Notes under the pieces: model-generated | Database searches by the model: none | Seen by the model: only the letters and a program-made list of their open reading frames with translations | What the model was told of the DNA's origin: nothing | Assembly: GCA_964614795.1 (NCBI GenBank) | Contig: CAZTME010000020.1 | Location: forward strand, 1 to 15,182 | Source of the DNA: CAZTME01 sp964614795 | Lineage (GTDB): Bacteria > Patescibacteriota > Microgenomatia > UBA1400 > PJMF01 | DNA: 15,182 bases | Direction of reading: 5' to 3' | Shown here: in pieces, positions 5,356-13,754 of the stretch | Position numbering within the stretch: the first letter of the stretch is position 1 | Layout of the letters: the number at the start of each line of letters is the position of its first letter | Program-made: the position numbers and the translations under genes

Positions 5356-6783
5356 TTATTGATAATACTCGACAACCAGTTGAGGAGCATTGGATTTGGA
5401 ACTGTCCATGCTGTGCACAAAGTGTCTTCCGTATGCATCTCCCCGACCCTCAATAATAATGCCTAAATTTTTCCCTGATTGCCATTCAGCATTCTTTACA
5501 ACTTCTTGCACAACCGAAGTAACATCTCCCAATTGATACCATACACCTGTTTTCCATTGCACGTTACTGACTACCACCGCCGATGCCGAAGTTAGACGCT
5601 GCGCACTTGGCAAGTTAGAATTAGAAAATACTTGGCTCATTGGATTAATCACTCCTCTAATTCGCAAAGAGATGGAAATCCATGAATTTTGAACCGATCT
5701 AACTCTGATTTTTGCGGATTTAATTTGCGCATTTTTGGGAATTTTCACCGTCGAAAATTGCAAACCGGTGAAACTTTCAGTTTGACTACCACCATTTCCT
5801 ATCCATAATTGTTTGGAATTGGCAGGATAAGTTGAATCGAGCTTTCCAGAGCCATCTTGATTAACATCTCCCGCACTCGCAGTTACTCGATATGTTTGTT
5901 TCACTAGCACACCACTTGGCTGAGGAGTTGGAGGTAAGGGCGTTGGTGTTATAACCGGAGATGGAGTTGGTGTGATTATTGGAGTAGATGATGGGGTTGG
6001 AATTGGTGTGGGCGTTGGAGTAATCGATGGAGATGGCCTGGGAGTGGGTGTTACCACTGGAGTGGATGTCGGCTGTGCAGATGGCGTTGGTGTTATGACT
6101 GGACTGGGCAAAGGTGTTGGTGTGGGAGTGGATGAAGGCGTCACATTTATTACCATACCCGTTGCCGATCCCAAAACGTTAGAACCATCTCCTTTGGAAC
6201 TTGCCATAACAGAAGTAGGCACACCATTCATAGAACCTGAAACCAAACTAATCGAAGCTTCTCCAACTTGCAAAGGTTCGAAAACAATTTGATACAACTC
6301 ATAATTTTCCATTACTGAAAATGGGGTTGATACTCTTTGTTGATTCATATCATATGCCAACGCCGACAGTCTTAATTCTCCAGTGCTATTGGCGGAATTG
6401 ATTAAAATTTCAGGTTGAAAAATGTTATTAGCTTGAGGAAGAAGAGTTCGCAAACTGGAATTATTAAGACCGGTTAAATTTATTGCAGAAATTCTTAATT
6501 GAGCAGGAGAAAATCTTAAGACGGTATCAATACCAACTACCGCTTCTCCAGCCGTATTGACTAGCACTCCCACAACGTGTGGTTCTCCCATTGTCGATTG
6601 AGTTGAGCCACTAAGCACAATTGAACCACTTGGCGCATTGGCATTCACTCCAAATAGTTGGGGGACAGTTGCATAAACCACTCCCAAACCAAGAGTTAAA
6701 AATGAGATGGTTATCACAAGCCAACTCTTTATTCCAAGTTTTTTCAGCAATGATCGCAATTTGTTTTTATTTTTAATTATCAT
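5356..6783 (-). CDS. Membrane-anchored cohesin-like protein with PT linker and C-terminal beta-sandwich
   Basis: A 475-residue exported protein. A basic N-terminus and one hydrophobic helix (about 19-40) form a signal anchor. Residues 52-214 look like a cohesin-type beta-sandwich: IVLSGS, EPHVVGVLVNTAGEAVVGIDTVLRF at the first strands, YELYQIVFEPLQVGEASISL near the end. Residues 215-291 are a Pro/Thr/Ser linker. Residues 296-474 form a second beta-rich module (AGDVNQDGSGKLD, LWIGNG, FTGLQFSTVKIPKNAQIKSA, LVVEYYQ end), resembling DNRLRE/CBM96-like jelly rolls of surface proteins. The start codon overlaps the stop of the OB-fold gene (ATGA at 6,783-6,780), implying translational coupling. The operon's first gene carries a dockerin-like module, the natural partner of a cohesin, so I infer this is the cell-surface receptor. 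The cohesin call rests on fold pattern rather than a strict motif. No clear terminator was found downstream. Confidence 0.82.
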   Translation of the reverse strand: MIIKNKNKLRSLLKKLGIKSWLVITISFLTLGLGVVYATVPQLFGVNANAPSGSIVLSGSTQSTMGEPHVVGVLVNTAGEAVVGIDTVLRFSPAQLRISAINLTGLNNSSLRTLLPQANNIFQPEILINSANSTGELRLSALAYDMNQQRVSTPFSVMENYELYQIVFEPLQVGEASISLVSGSMNGVPTSVMASSKGDGSNVLGSATGMVINVTPSSTPTPTPLPSPVITPTPSAQPTSTPVVTPTPRPSPSITPTPTPIPTPSSTPIITPTPSPVITPTPLPPTPQPSGVLVKQTYRVTASAGDVNQDGSGKLDSTYPANSKQLWIGNGGSQTESFTGLQFSTVKIPKNAQIKSAKIRVRSVQNSWISISLRIRGVINPMSQVFSNSNLPSAQRLTSASAVVVSNVQWKTGVWYQLGDVTSVVQEVVKNAEWQSGKNLGIIIEGRGDAYGRHFVHSMDSSKSNAPQLVVEYYQ

Positions 6784-7247
6784 AGTTTTTCAATTTGAGA
6801 TGGTGAAGTCACATAAATAGTTTGATCACCTTGATACCAATCTAAAACACCGGTAATTCTAACTTTTGTCCCAACCGGATACATTTCTTGAGGATTTGAA
6901 TCAAATTGATCATAGTTTTGCTCTTTAATCAAGGCTTTTACAAATCCCTTATGATGTTGAGCAAAACTAATTATTGTTTGTTTGCCACTATTAAAAGAAT
7001 AGCCCAACACTCCTTCGATCTGCACCAATTGTCCATCGTGATTTAGCACCTCTTCGTTTGTGATGAGAATCGGTTGAGTGTTGGCAACAACTTGATTAGT
7101 GGTTGTAATCAATTGATTAGAATCGGTATTTAGTTGATTTTGTTCTGAAGAATTATTGCCGGATTGCATCGTGAGCAGAAATAAACCACTGATAATCAGT
7201 AGTATCGGAATGATAAAGAGTAGTTTTTTAAAGTTTGAATTTTGCAT
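6780..7247 (-). CDS. Membrane-tethered OB-fold protein
   Basis: A 155-residue protein with a basic N-terminus and one hydrophobic segment (about 8-27), then a low-complexity Asn/Gln/Thr stretch (31-60). The C-terminal domain (60-153) reads as an OB fold: NHDGQLVQIEGVLGYSF, QTIISFAQ, FVKALIK, VGTKVRITGVLDWYQGDQTIYV, SPSQIEKL. This pattern is seen in OB domains of exported nucleases and of bacterial BOF-like proteins that bind nucleic acids or oligosaccharides. No lipobox Cys is present, so a signal anchor is more likely than a lipoprotein. The gene starts 21 bp after the glycosidase stop and its stop overlaps the cohesin start, placing it in one operon with both. Its ligand is unknown; a role in the surface complex is inferred from position only. 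Confidence 0.8.
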   Translation of the reverse strand: MQNSNFKKLLFIIPILLIISGLFLLTMQSGNNSSEQNQLNTDSNQLITTTNQVVANTQPILITNEEVLNHDGQLVQIEGVLGYSFNSGKQTIISFAQHHKGFVKALIKEQNYDQFDSNPQEMYPVGTKVRITGVLDWYQGDQTIYVTSPSQIEKL

Positions 7248-7268
7248 TGTCTTGTTTTAATTTATAGA

Positions 7269-10200
7269 CTAATTCGGACTACCACTTTCAAGTGCAACTA
7301 CGGCTCCGTCGGTACTTCGATACAGCACTAAACCATCTCCCACAACCCAAGCTGAGTACTCAGACCAGTATGGATCATAAACTGAACCTGCGTTGTGATA
7401 AATGTAGAAACCTCTGGGAACACGACGGGGATCCGGTCTTTGAGCAAAAGGTTGATCTACATAATGCGAAGATGAATAAGGTACATCATTGGTAGAAGTC
7501 ACAAAATAAGATAACGGCTCAGAAGTAATTGGATTAGTATATGATCCTCTGGTTGCTGAACGATCAAGAATTCTTAAAGCATGAGCAATTGCCCAGTGAC
7601 CTCCCAATAGATGATTGCCCGCCATAGAGATATTGGGTTGTTCGTCGGTAATCAAACTTGGCACAACCGTATTTCCCGGCGCACTCCATCCATACTCGCC
7701 ATGCTGAATAAAGCGAATTTCTCCCGGTTGATAACCTGAGACAGTATTATCCAAGGGCATTTCCGCATATTTTGAATCCCATCGCCCATCGTACTGGTCA
7801 CCACCTCTGGCAACTACATAAGCTATTTGAGAACCATTTTCTAATGTTTTAACCACCGGCTGTGGACCCATGGGCATGTAATCATTGTCGCCATAGCCAC
7901 CATGACCAACGTTGGCAATAAACGCCTGATTACCATTATCTAGTCGGATAGCTAATAAAGCTTGTTGATTTCTGTTTGCGGTTAAATTCGAGCGAATTAA
8001 TGAGTTCGTTGTGGGCCAAGGACTCCAAGTCCAAAGCGTACCCCAATCCAATCTTAATTTAACCAACACAACTCCGGATTGATCAGCGATTACCGGCCAA
8101 CCGTTCAAGACTTCAGCGGCATTTGCATTACTCATAACGTCACCTGCTACTCGACCGTTAATTGCGTTCACAGATTGTTGCCAATTCACTTGACCATTGC
8201 CGGCATTAAGAGAAACGATGCTTAAATCCTGACCGACAAAAATCACTGAATTTCTGGAAGATGAAAATGATGGCGGAGTATGAATTGCTGAAGTATGTTG
8301 ATACTGCCAAACCGGAGCCATATTTGCAGTGTTGATGGCCAATGCTAAATTTCCCGTAGTTACAAAAACACGATCTCCTACTAATGCCGGTGGTAACGGA
8401 GCGGTACTTCCCCGACCTGTTTGAGTTGATCCTAAAGTTGAACCTGTTTGTGCATTCAGTTTGTGCACAGTGCCATCTGTTGATAAAGCAAAAACTGCGT
8501 TGGTGGATGAATCATAGGCCACCGTTGAATTAATCGTACCGATGTCAGATCTGTTCCAAACCACCGATCCGGTCTGAGCATCGAGAGCAAAAACACCTCT
8601 TGTGCCGGCTCCCATATAAACTCTTCCACCACCAGTCACCGGTTGAACATTTCTGGGCAAGCGGAACTTGCCACTGGAAACGGCACCTGTGGCGGTTGGA
8701 CCGTTCCACGACCACTTCCATCGCCAAGGATATGAGACCTCCAAAGGTTGATAGCTCGTGCGTTGCGCATTGTAACCATGTTGTGACCAACTTGAGGATT
8801 GACCAATAGGCGTTGCAGAAGGAGTTGGAGTTGGCTGTGGAGTAATAATCGGAGTTGGCGAAGGAGTTGGGGTTGGCGTAATGATTGGTGTGGGAACCGG
8901 AGTTGCAGTTGGAGTCACAACAGGAGTTGCCGAGGGAGGTGGTGATTGAGAAGCCAAATGCTTATACACAACAGCAAAATCTAAAGAGTTGGTTAGTCCA
9001 TCAACGAATTGATCTTCCAATCCAGATGTGGATTGCCACCAAATTTGCAACAATCTCAAAACATCCAAATGCGAAACAACGCCATCTGAATTAACGTCTC
9101 CATTCCTAATGATTGGAGTTGGCACCGGGGTATTGGAAGGCAAAATGGTTGGCACAGGTGAAGAAGGCGGGATTGTGGGCGTGGGAATATAGCCAGGGTC
9201 ACTAGTTTGTCTAATCATAAACGCTGTATCTGAAATTAATTGATTAATTGGAAAAGAAATGGAGCCATTTGAAGAATTAACTGTTGAGGACGTCGTTATA
9301 TCTCCAGTAGCAGTGTTGTAATTTTCAATTATGTACTCTCCATTTGAAAAGCCATTTAAAGTAATAGTTCCGGAAACGGCTGAAGGGTTGGGTTGCGTCC
9401 ATGAATAACCAACATTTCTAACCCAAAGATGAGCTCGATTTTTGGACGGATTTTTTTGACCGACAGCTTGGATTTGAGCTTGAGACGCTTGAACTTCCGC
9501 CGGCACGTATCCTCCTTGATGCACATCAAGTTTTGCTACAAATTTGGCAAAAGCTTTAACTTTTTCCTTGATATTAACTCCTTGAGGAGTGGTATGTTCA
9601 GTAAACCAATAAAATGGAGAAGAAAGCCCAGCTTGATGAAGACCAGACCAAATCATTGTGTGAAACCAAATGCCGGGATTACTTTGCAATAGGCGGGTAT
9701 CATCTATACCAATTTCTCCCATAATTACCGGTTTCCCCACCGCATCTTGAAAAACCCTGTCTGACATTGCCAGCATCCAGGCTGAAGTGTCGTTGGTGTA
9801 ATTTCTTGGGCTTAATTGAGGATTGTTTGAATACTCATGAACATCGGCATAACTCATGTGAGAGAAGATGGATTTGACATTCCAAAACTCTGGTCGCCAA
9901 CAACACCAAAATGAAGTGGTTGTCATTTGCGGGTGGGAGTTCAAATCTTGAATAAATTTACCAAACGCTTCCGCAACTCGCCAGTGAGGCGATGTGCCAG
10001 AATTGGGCGGATCAGCATCCGGTGGGCCTTCATTATTCAATTCCCAAGAATGAACATTTGGTGAGTATCCCCAGCGAGCGACAATATAACGATACCATTG
10101 TTGCAACAACCAACGAGCCTTGGTGTTATCTGGCTGATAATAACCGCCGTCGCAACCTGTTGTTGAGGTATCAGCTTTGTCGGTAAATAAAGTGGCGGGA

Positions 10201-11579
10201 TCATATTGACAACCCTGAGGAATTTGAGTAGAGGTATCTACCAAATGATTTTGAATCCAATCATTTTTATCATGCACTACATATTTAAAGTAAATGCCGT
10301 TTTTTTCTGCTTCCTCCAACTGCCAATCTACAAAAGCCGCTGAACGATGATCAACATAGGTGTGAATGTCCGCTTTTGGATTTCGTATTACTTCTCCTCC
10401 AAAAGATCCGCCGGATAATATTTCTTTCACAGAAAATTCATCAATGTTGACTTTGCCGGCACTGACATTTTCTAAATATAGCGAAATGTCCGAATATTCT
10501 GTTGGACCGGAATTAAAGGTGAATTCTCTCTCCACCCATCCAGTTGAATTGCCTTGATGTGGTACTAAAACAGGATTATTCATTAAAGCCGATGAAACTT
10601 GAGTAGGACTTGAATCTATGCCCAAGAAATTATGACTCTTCACCACAAATCCGGAAGGTTCCGATTGATTAATTGGACCTGAAAGATTTTGAGCTTTGTA
10701 TCTAATAAAAACTCGATAATTAGTGTTGAGTTTAAGCGGTGTGTTAAACATGGGATTCGCCCAGTCGGAAAGCCAATATCGGAAATTTTCCGGATAGGAT
10801 AATTCATAAGACAGTTCGCTGGAGGGAGCTTTTTCTCTCCATGACAACCTGTTCATGAAACCTTCATTGCCGTGTTGTTCGCCTGCGGGAATCCAACGTG
10901 CCCAATTGCCGGAATAAATACCAAGTCCACCCATCCAAGCTCGAGAAATATTCATGCCTGTGTCTTTAAATTGAGCATAATCGTAACTTCCAGATGCGTC
11001 CCAATAAATTGGACCCAGTGGCCAAAATAAGGATCCATTGGAAAATTGAAAATAGCGAGAATCTTGCGAACTGACTCCAATAAATCCTGGTTTAGTTGGA
11101 TTTGTAGCAGAAAACTGTAGTAATTGCGATTCTGCAGTGCCAGACGAATCTTGAGCGGTGATTTTAATTGAGTGCTGTCCAATTTCTTGAGGCGAATATC
11201 GAATTATCCATGCGTACTGATTTGATTCTTTGAATCGTTGTTGAGATCCAGTGCCAGTTCTTTCAACTAAATTGGTATAAAAAGCCGGTTGAGAGACGGT
11301 TTTTCCAGAGGGAGTGGTAATTATTGCGTTGACTGTTACACCGGTTCCGGCCGGTATGCCAGAGGGCGGATTTGGTTCATAGATAAATAAGGGATGTTTG
11401 GCTGAAGTGTCAACTTGAAATCTCAATTCAAATTTTTCGTAAACAGGAACGTTTTGATTGTTTGCAGATAAATTATTTACTGAAATTGCTTGAGCTAAAT
11501 TTGAAGATGAAAGGAATAAGGTGAGGAAAAGTAAAAAATTAAAGCTGACTTGATACAAGATATGCTTAATTTGAATCAT
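7269..11579 (-). CDS. Secreted multidomain glycoside hydrolase with dockerin-like and PQQ-propeller modules
   Basis: A 1,436-residue exported protein. A signal peptide spans 1-31 (ending LAQA). Residues 43-160 form a DUF5060-like beta-sandwich (VPVYEKFELRFQV). From 165 (GFIGVSSQDSRYFQF) a TIM-barrel glycosidase of clan GH-A type begins. It is interrupted at about 245-390 by a beta-sandwich that looks like a carbohydrate-binding module, and it resumes at YVDHRSAAFVDWQ. Likely acid/base: Glu517 in WELNNEGP. Likely nucleophile: Glu622 in GKPVIMGEIGI. DVHEYS (579-584) and FYWFTEH (656-662) fit later barrel strands. Residues 826-875 are dockerin-like: a canonical calcium loop D828-N830-D832-G833-D839 and a weaker second loop (D856, D860, G861, D867). 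PT linkers flank it (798-824, 879-927). Residues 928-1436 form a PQQ-type beta-propeller (GVFALDAQTGSVVWNR). It is the first gene of a three-gene operon. Substrate and GH family are unresolved. Confidence 0.85.
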   Translation of the reverse strand: MIQIKHILYQVSFNFLLFLTLFLSSSNLAQAISVNNLSANNQNVPVYEKFELRFQVDTSAKHPLFIYEPNPPSGIPAGTGVTVNAIITTPSGKTVSQPAFYTNLVERTGTGSQQRFKESNQYAWIIRYSPQEIGQHSIKITAQDSSGTAESQLLQFSATNPTKPGFIGVSSQDSRYFQFSNGSLFWPLGPIYWDASGSYDYAQFKDTGMNISRAWMGGLGIYSGNWARWIPAGEQHGNEGFMNRLSWREKAPSSELSYELSYPENFRYWLSDWANPMFNTPLKLNTNYRVFIRYKAQNLSGPINQSEPSGFVVKSHNFLGIDSSPTQVSSALMNNPVLVPHQGNSTGWVEREFTFNSGPTEYSDISLYLENVSAGKVNIDEFSVKEILSGGSFGGEVIRNPKADIHTYVDHRSAAFVDWQLEEAEKNGIYFKYVVHDKNDWIQNHLVDTSTQIPQGCQYDPATLFTDKADTSTTGCDGGYYQPDNTKARWLLQQWYRYIVARWGYSPNVHSWELNNEGPPDADPPNSGTSPHWRVAEAFGKFIQDLNSHPQMTTTSFWCCWRPEFWNVKSIFSHMSYADVHEYSNNPQLSPRNYTNDTSAWMLAMSDRVFQDAVGKPVIMGEIGIDDTRLLQSNPGIWFHTMIWSGLHQAGLSSPFYWFTEHTTPQGVNIKEKVKAFAKFVAKLDVHQGGYVPAEVQASQAQIQAVGQKNPSKNRAHLWVRNVGYSWTQPNPSAVSGTITLNGFSNGEYIIENYNTATGDITTSSTVNSSNGSISFPINQLISDTAFMIRQTSDPGYIPTPTIPPSSPVPTILPSNTPVPTPIIRNGDVNSDGVVSHLDVLRLLQIWWQSTSGLEDQFVDGLTNSLDFAVVYKHLASQSPPPSATPVVTPTATPVPTPIITPTPTPSPTPIITPQPTPTPSATPIGQSSSWSQHGYNAQRTSYQPLEVSYPWRWKWSWNGPTATGAVSSGKFRLPRNVQPVTGGGRVYMGAGTRGVFALDAQTGSVVWNRSDIGTINSTVAYDSSTNAVFALSTDGTVHKLNAQTGSTLGSTQTGRGSTAPLPPALVGDRVFVTTGNLALAINTANMAPVWQYQHTSAIHTPPSFSSSRNSVIFVGQDLSIVSLNAGNGQVNWQQSVNAINGRVAGDVMSNANAAEVLNGWPVIADQSGVVLVKLRLDWGTLWTWSPWPTTNSLIRSNLTANRNQQALLAIRLDNGNQAFIANVGHGGYGDNDYMPMGPQPVVKTLENGSQIAYVVARGGDQYDGRWDSKYAEMPLDNTVSGYQPGEIRFIQHGEYGWSAPGNTVVPSLITDEQPNISMAGNHLLGGHWAIAHALRILDRSATRGSYTNPITSEPLSYFVTSTNDVPYSSSHYVDQPFAQRPDPRRVPRGFYIYHNAGSVYDPYWSEYSAWVVGDGLVLYRSTDGAVVALESGSPN

Positions 11580-11661
11580 GATCTTTTTTGTTCTTTAGAT
11601 AACAAAATAATTATTACAGATTATTTTAGAAATGCAAATGCAATATTATGTCTGCTGAAGG

Positions 11662-11701
11662 AAAAAAAATTGCGCGGATGGGCAAAGCCCATCCGCGCAA
11701 T
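11662..11701 (-). terminator. Intrinsic terminator of the groES-groEL operon
   Basis: A perfect 14-bp stem TTGCGCGGATGGGC (11,670-11,683) pairs with 11,687-11,700 around an AAA loop. On the minus strand it is followed by eight T (11,669-11,662). It lies 22 bp after the groEL stop, between groEL and the glycosidase operon, and so insulates the latter. The remaining spacer, 11,580-11,661, gave no convincing promoter. Confidence 0.93.
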
Positions 11702-11721
11702 AAAAAAGCTTCACAAATAAC

Positions 11722-13341
11722 TTACATATCCATACCACCGCCCATGGCAGGCATGTCTTTCTTGGGTTCAGGCAGTTCGGTAATCAAGCACTCGGTGGTC
11801 AAAATCATTGAACCGACACTGGCTGCATTTTGCAAAGCAGCAATTTCAACTTTTGCCGGCTCGATAATGCCTTTTTTAATCATATCGCCAAAAGTGCTGG
11901 AAATTACATCGTAACCAAAATTGGCATCATTTTGCGACTTAATTTTTTCCACCACTACCCCATCATCATCACCGTTATTCTTAGCCAACATGCGCAGTGG
12001 CATTTCCAAAACATCTCTAACCAAGTCTATACCCATTTGTTCATCCACATGATCCGATTTGAGTTTGGAAAGCACTTTGCCAGCTTGAATATAGGTGACA
12101 CCACCACCAGGAATAATCCCTTCTTCAATAGCCGCTTTTAAGGCTTCTTTGGCGTCTTTAACTCGCTCTTGCAAGTTCTTCATCTCAATTTCGGTGGAAG
12201 CACCAACTTGAATTACAGCCACACCTCCAGCCAATTTAGCTTTGCGTTCTTGCAATTTTTCCTTGTCAAAGTCGGAAGTGGTTTTCTCGATTTGAGCTTG
12301 AATTTGAGCCACTCTGGCATCAATATCTGATTGGGTGCCTTTTCCACCTACGACAACCGTCTCGTCTTTACTGGAGCGAACACTATCGGCGCGACCTAAG
12401 TCTTCAACCGAAGCATCTTTTAATTGACGACCAGTTTCGGAAGAAATGAGATTGGCGCCGGTCAAGACCGCCAAATCCATGAGCATTTCTTTCTTACGAT
12501 CACCAAAGCCGGGAGCTTTAACCGCCAAAACATTGAAAGTTCCTCTTAATTTATTGACAACCAAAGTTGTCAAGGCTTCGCCATCAATATCATCGGCGAT
12601 GATGACCAAATCTTTTGAAACCTTCATAAATTGTTCAAGCAGTGGCAAGAGATCTTGAATGCTGGAAACTTTTTGATCGGTAATTAGGATGTAGGGATTT
12701 TTAATTTCCGCTTCCATAGAGTCGGAATCGGTGACAAAGTAAGGAGAGGCATAACCTTTATCCATTACCATACCTTGCTTGTGATCAATGGTAATGTCCA
12801 TGGTTTTTCCTTCTTCCACTTCAACCACACCATCTTTACCAACCAATTTCAAAGCTTCCGCCACTTTTTTACCGATATCTTCATTTTGTGCTGAAATAGT
12901 TGCCACTTTTTCCCAGTCCGCTTGTTTGACCGGTTTGGCCAGACGACGTACTTCTTCCACAACTGCGGCCACCGCTTTATCGATGCCTTTTTTCATGATC
13001 ATGGGGTTGGCGCCGGCAGTCACATACTTCATACCTTTATTGCTAATTTGAGCAGCAAGCAAAGTAGCCGTGGTGGTACCATCTCCGGCCGCATCGTTGG
13101 TTTTGTTGGCTGCTTCTTTAACTAATTGAGCACCCATATTTTCAAACTTGTCCTCAAGAGTGATTTCTTTGGCAACAGAAACACCGTCATGAATCACGTT
13201 GGGCGCTCCCCAAGAACGATCGATTGCCACATTGCGACCTTTAGGGCCCAAAGTAGTAATCACTGCTGAGGCTAATTTGTTAATACCGACAAGCATTTTT
13301 TGTCGGGCGTCATCGGAAAAGACTAATTGTTTTGCTGGCAT
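11722..13341 (-). CDS. groEL: Chaperonin GroEL (60 kDa)
   Basis: A 539-residue group I chaperonin that folds proteins in a tetradecameric ATP-driven chamber in the cytoplasm. Conserved elements run in order: TTLGPKGRNV (29-38), the ATP-binding loop AAGDGTTTATLL with Asp87, the apical-domain stretch AVKAPGFGDRKKEML, KLAGGVAVIQVGASTE, EEGIIPGGGVT, NNGDDDGVVVEK, and the flexible tail ending GGGMDM. Length is close to the usual 540-550, and the tail has one GGM-type repeat only. A Shine-Dalgarno AAAGGAA lies upstream of the ATG. The gene follows groES by 37 bp, and both are served by the promoter and operators at 13,728-13,792. Nothing is missing or broken. Confidence 0.98.
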   Translation of the reverse strand: MPAKQLVFSDDARQKMLVGINKLASAVITTLGPKGRNVAIDRSWGAPNVIHDGVSVAKEITLEDKFENMGAQLVKEAANKTNDAAGDGTTTATLLAAQISNKGMKYVTAGANPMIMKKGIDKAVAAVVEEVRRLAKPVKQADWEKVATISAQNEDIGKKVAEALKLVGKDGVVEVEEGKTMDITIDHKQGMVMDKGYASPYFVTDSDSMEAEIKNPYILITDQKVSSIQDLLPLLEQFMKVSKDLVIIADDIDGEALTTLVVNKLRGTFNVLAVKAPGFGDRKKEMLMDLAVLTGANLISSETGRQLKDASVEDLGRADSVRSSKDETVVVGGKGTQSDIDARVAQIQAQIEKTTSDFDKEKLQERKAKLAGGVAVIQVGASTEIEMKNLQERVKDAKEALKAAIEEGIIPGGGVTYIQAGKVLSKLKSDHVDEQMGIDLVRDVLEMPLRMLAKNNGDDDGVVVEKIKSQNDANFGYDVISSTFGDMIKKGIIEPAKVEIAALQNAASVGSMILTTECLITELPEPKKDMPAMGGGMDM

Positions 13342-13378
13342 AAATTTCCTTTCAATTTATCATTAATTTGTTTAATAC

Positions 13379-13684
13379 TTAACTAATTGTGGCGAGAATA
13401 TCTTCAAATTTTAAAAATTGATACTCAATGTCGCCAATTTTAAAATCGTTGCCACCCCATTTTTTGTAAATGACTTTGTCGCCTTTTTTGACGGCCGGAA
13501 CGATTTCTTTTCCATCATCCCAAATTGAACCACCCACGGCTAAAACAACACCATGCTGAGGTTTTTCATCATGAGAATCCGGTAAAATAATTCCGGAAGC
13601 AGTTTGTTTTTCAACTTCTGCCGGTTGGACCAAAACATAACCAGCCAAAGGTTTGACATTTGCAATATTGAGCACTGTTGGCAT
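13379..13684 (-). CDS. groES: Co-chaperonin GroES (10 kDa)
   Basis: A 101-residue co-chaperonin, the heptameric lid of the GroEL chamber. VKPLAGYVLVQPAE starts the beta-barrel; EKQTASGIILPDSHDEKPQHGVV is the mobile loop that contacts GroEL, with the conserved GIILP core. GDKVIYKKWGG and EYQFLKFEDILA close the fold. The first gene of the groES-groEL operon. Its start is fixed by a strong Shine-Dalgarno six bases upstream of the ATG at 13,684. It is preceded by a promoter overlapped by two CIRCE-like sites, so HrcA-type heat-shock repression is likely. Confidence 0.97.
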   Translation of the reverse strand: MPTVLNIANVKPLAGYVLVQPAEVEKQTASGIILPDSHDEKPQHGVVLAVGGSIWDDGKEIVPAVKKGDKVIYKKWGGNDFKIGDIEYQFLKFEDILATIS

Positions 13685-13688
13685 ATTT

Positions 13689-13698
13689 GACCTCCTTT
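13689..13698 (-). promoter_or_regulatory. Strong Shine-Dalgarno of groES
   Basis: Minus-strand AAAGGAGGTC, six bases before the groES ATG. It contrasts with the weak or absent ribosome sites of most other genes in this window. Confidence 0.85.
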
Positions 13699-13727
13699 TG
13701 GGTAATTTTACTGACTATTACTTGTTT

Positions 13728-13754
13728 TTAGCAGAAAACTTTATTAACTGCTAA
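13728..13754 (-). promoter_or_regulatory. CIRCE-like operator 2 of groESL
   Basis: On the plus strand TTAGCA-gaa-N9-aac-TGCTAA. The outer hexamers match the CIRCE consensus (TTAGCACTC-N9-GAGTGCTAA) exactly and with the right spacing; the inner three bases of each arm differ. It lies just after the predicted transcription start, in the leader before the Shine-Dalgarno, and abuts operator 1. Confidence 0.65.

Noticed and set aside
5340..5356. Terminator after the cohesin-like gene
   Set aside because: The small AT-only inverted repeat has no stable stem and no T tract on the minus strand.
5972..6292. A 106-residue plus-strand ORF rich in Gly and Val
   Set aside because: It is the antisense of the PT linker of the cohesin-like protein; the minus frame has clear domains on both sides.
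11600..11650. Promoter of the glycosidase operon
   Set aside because: Several TTGCAT and AATAAT-like boxes exist, but none combines good hexamers with 16-18 bp spacing.
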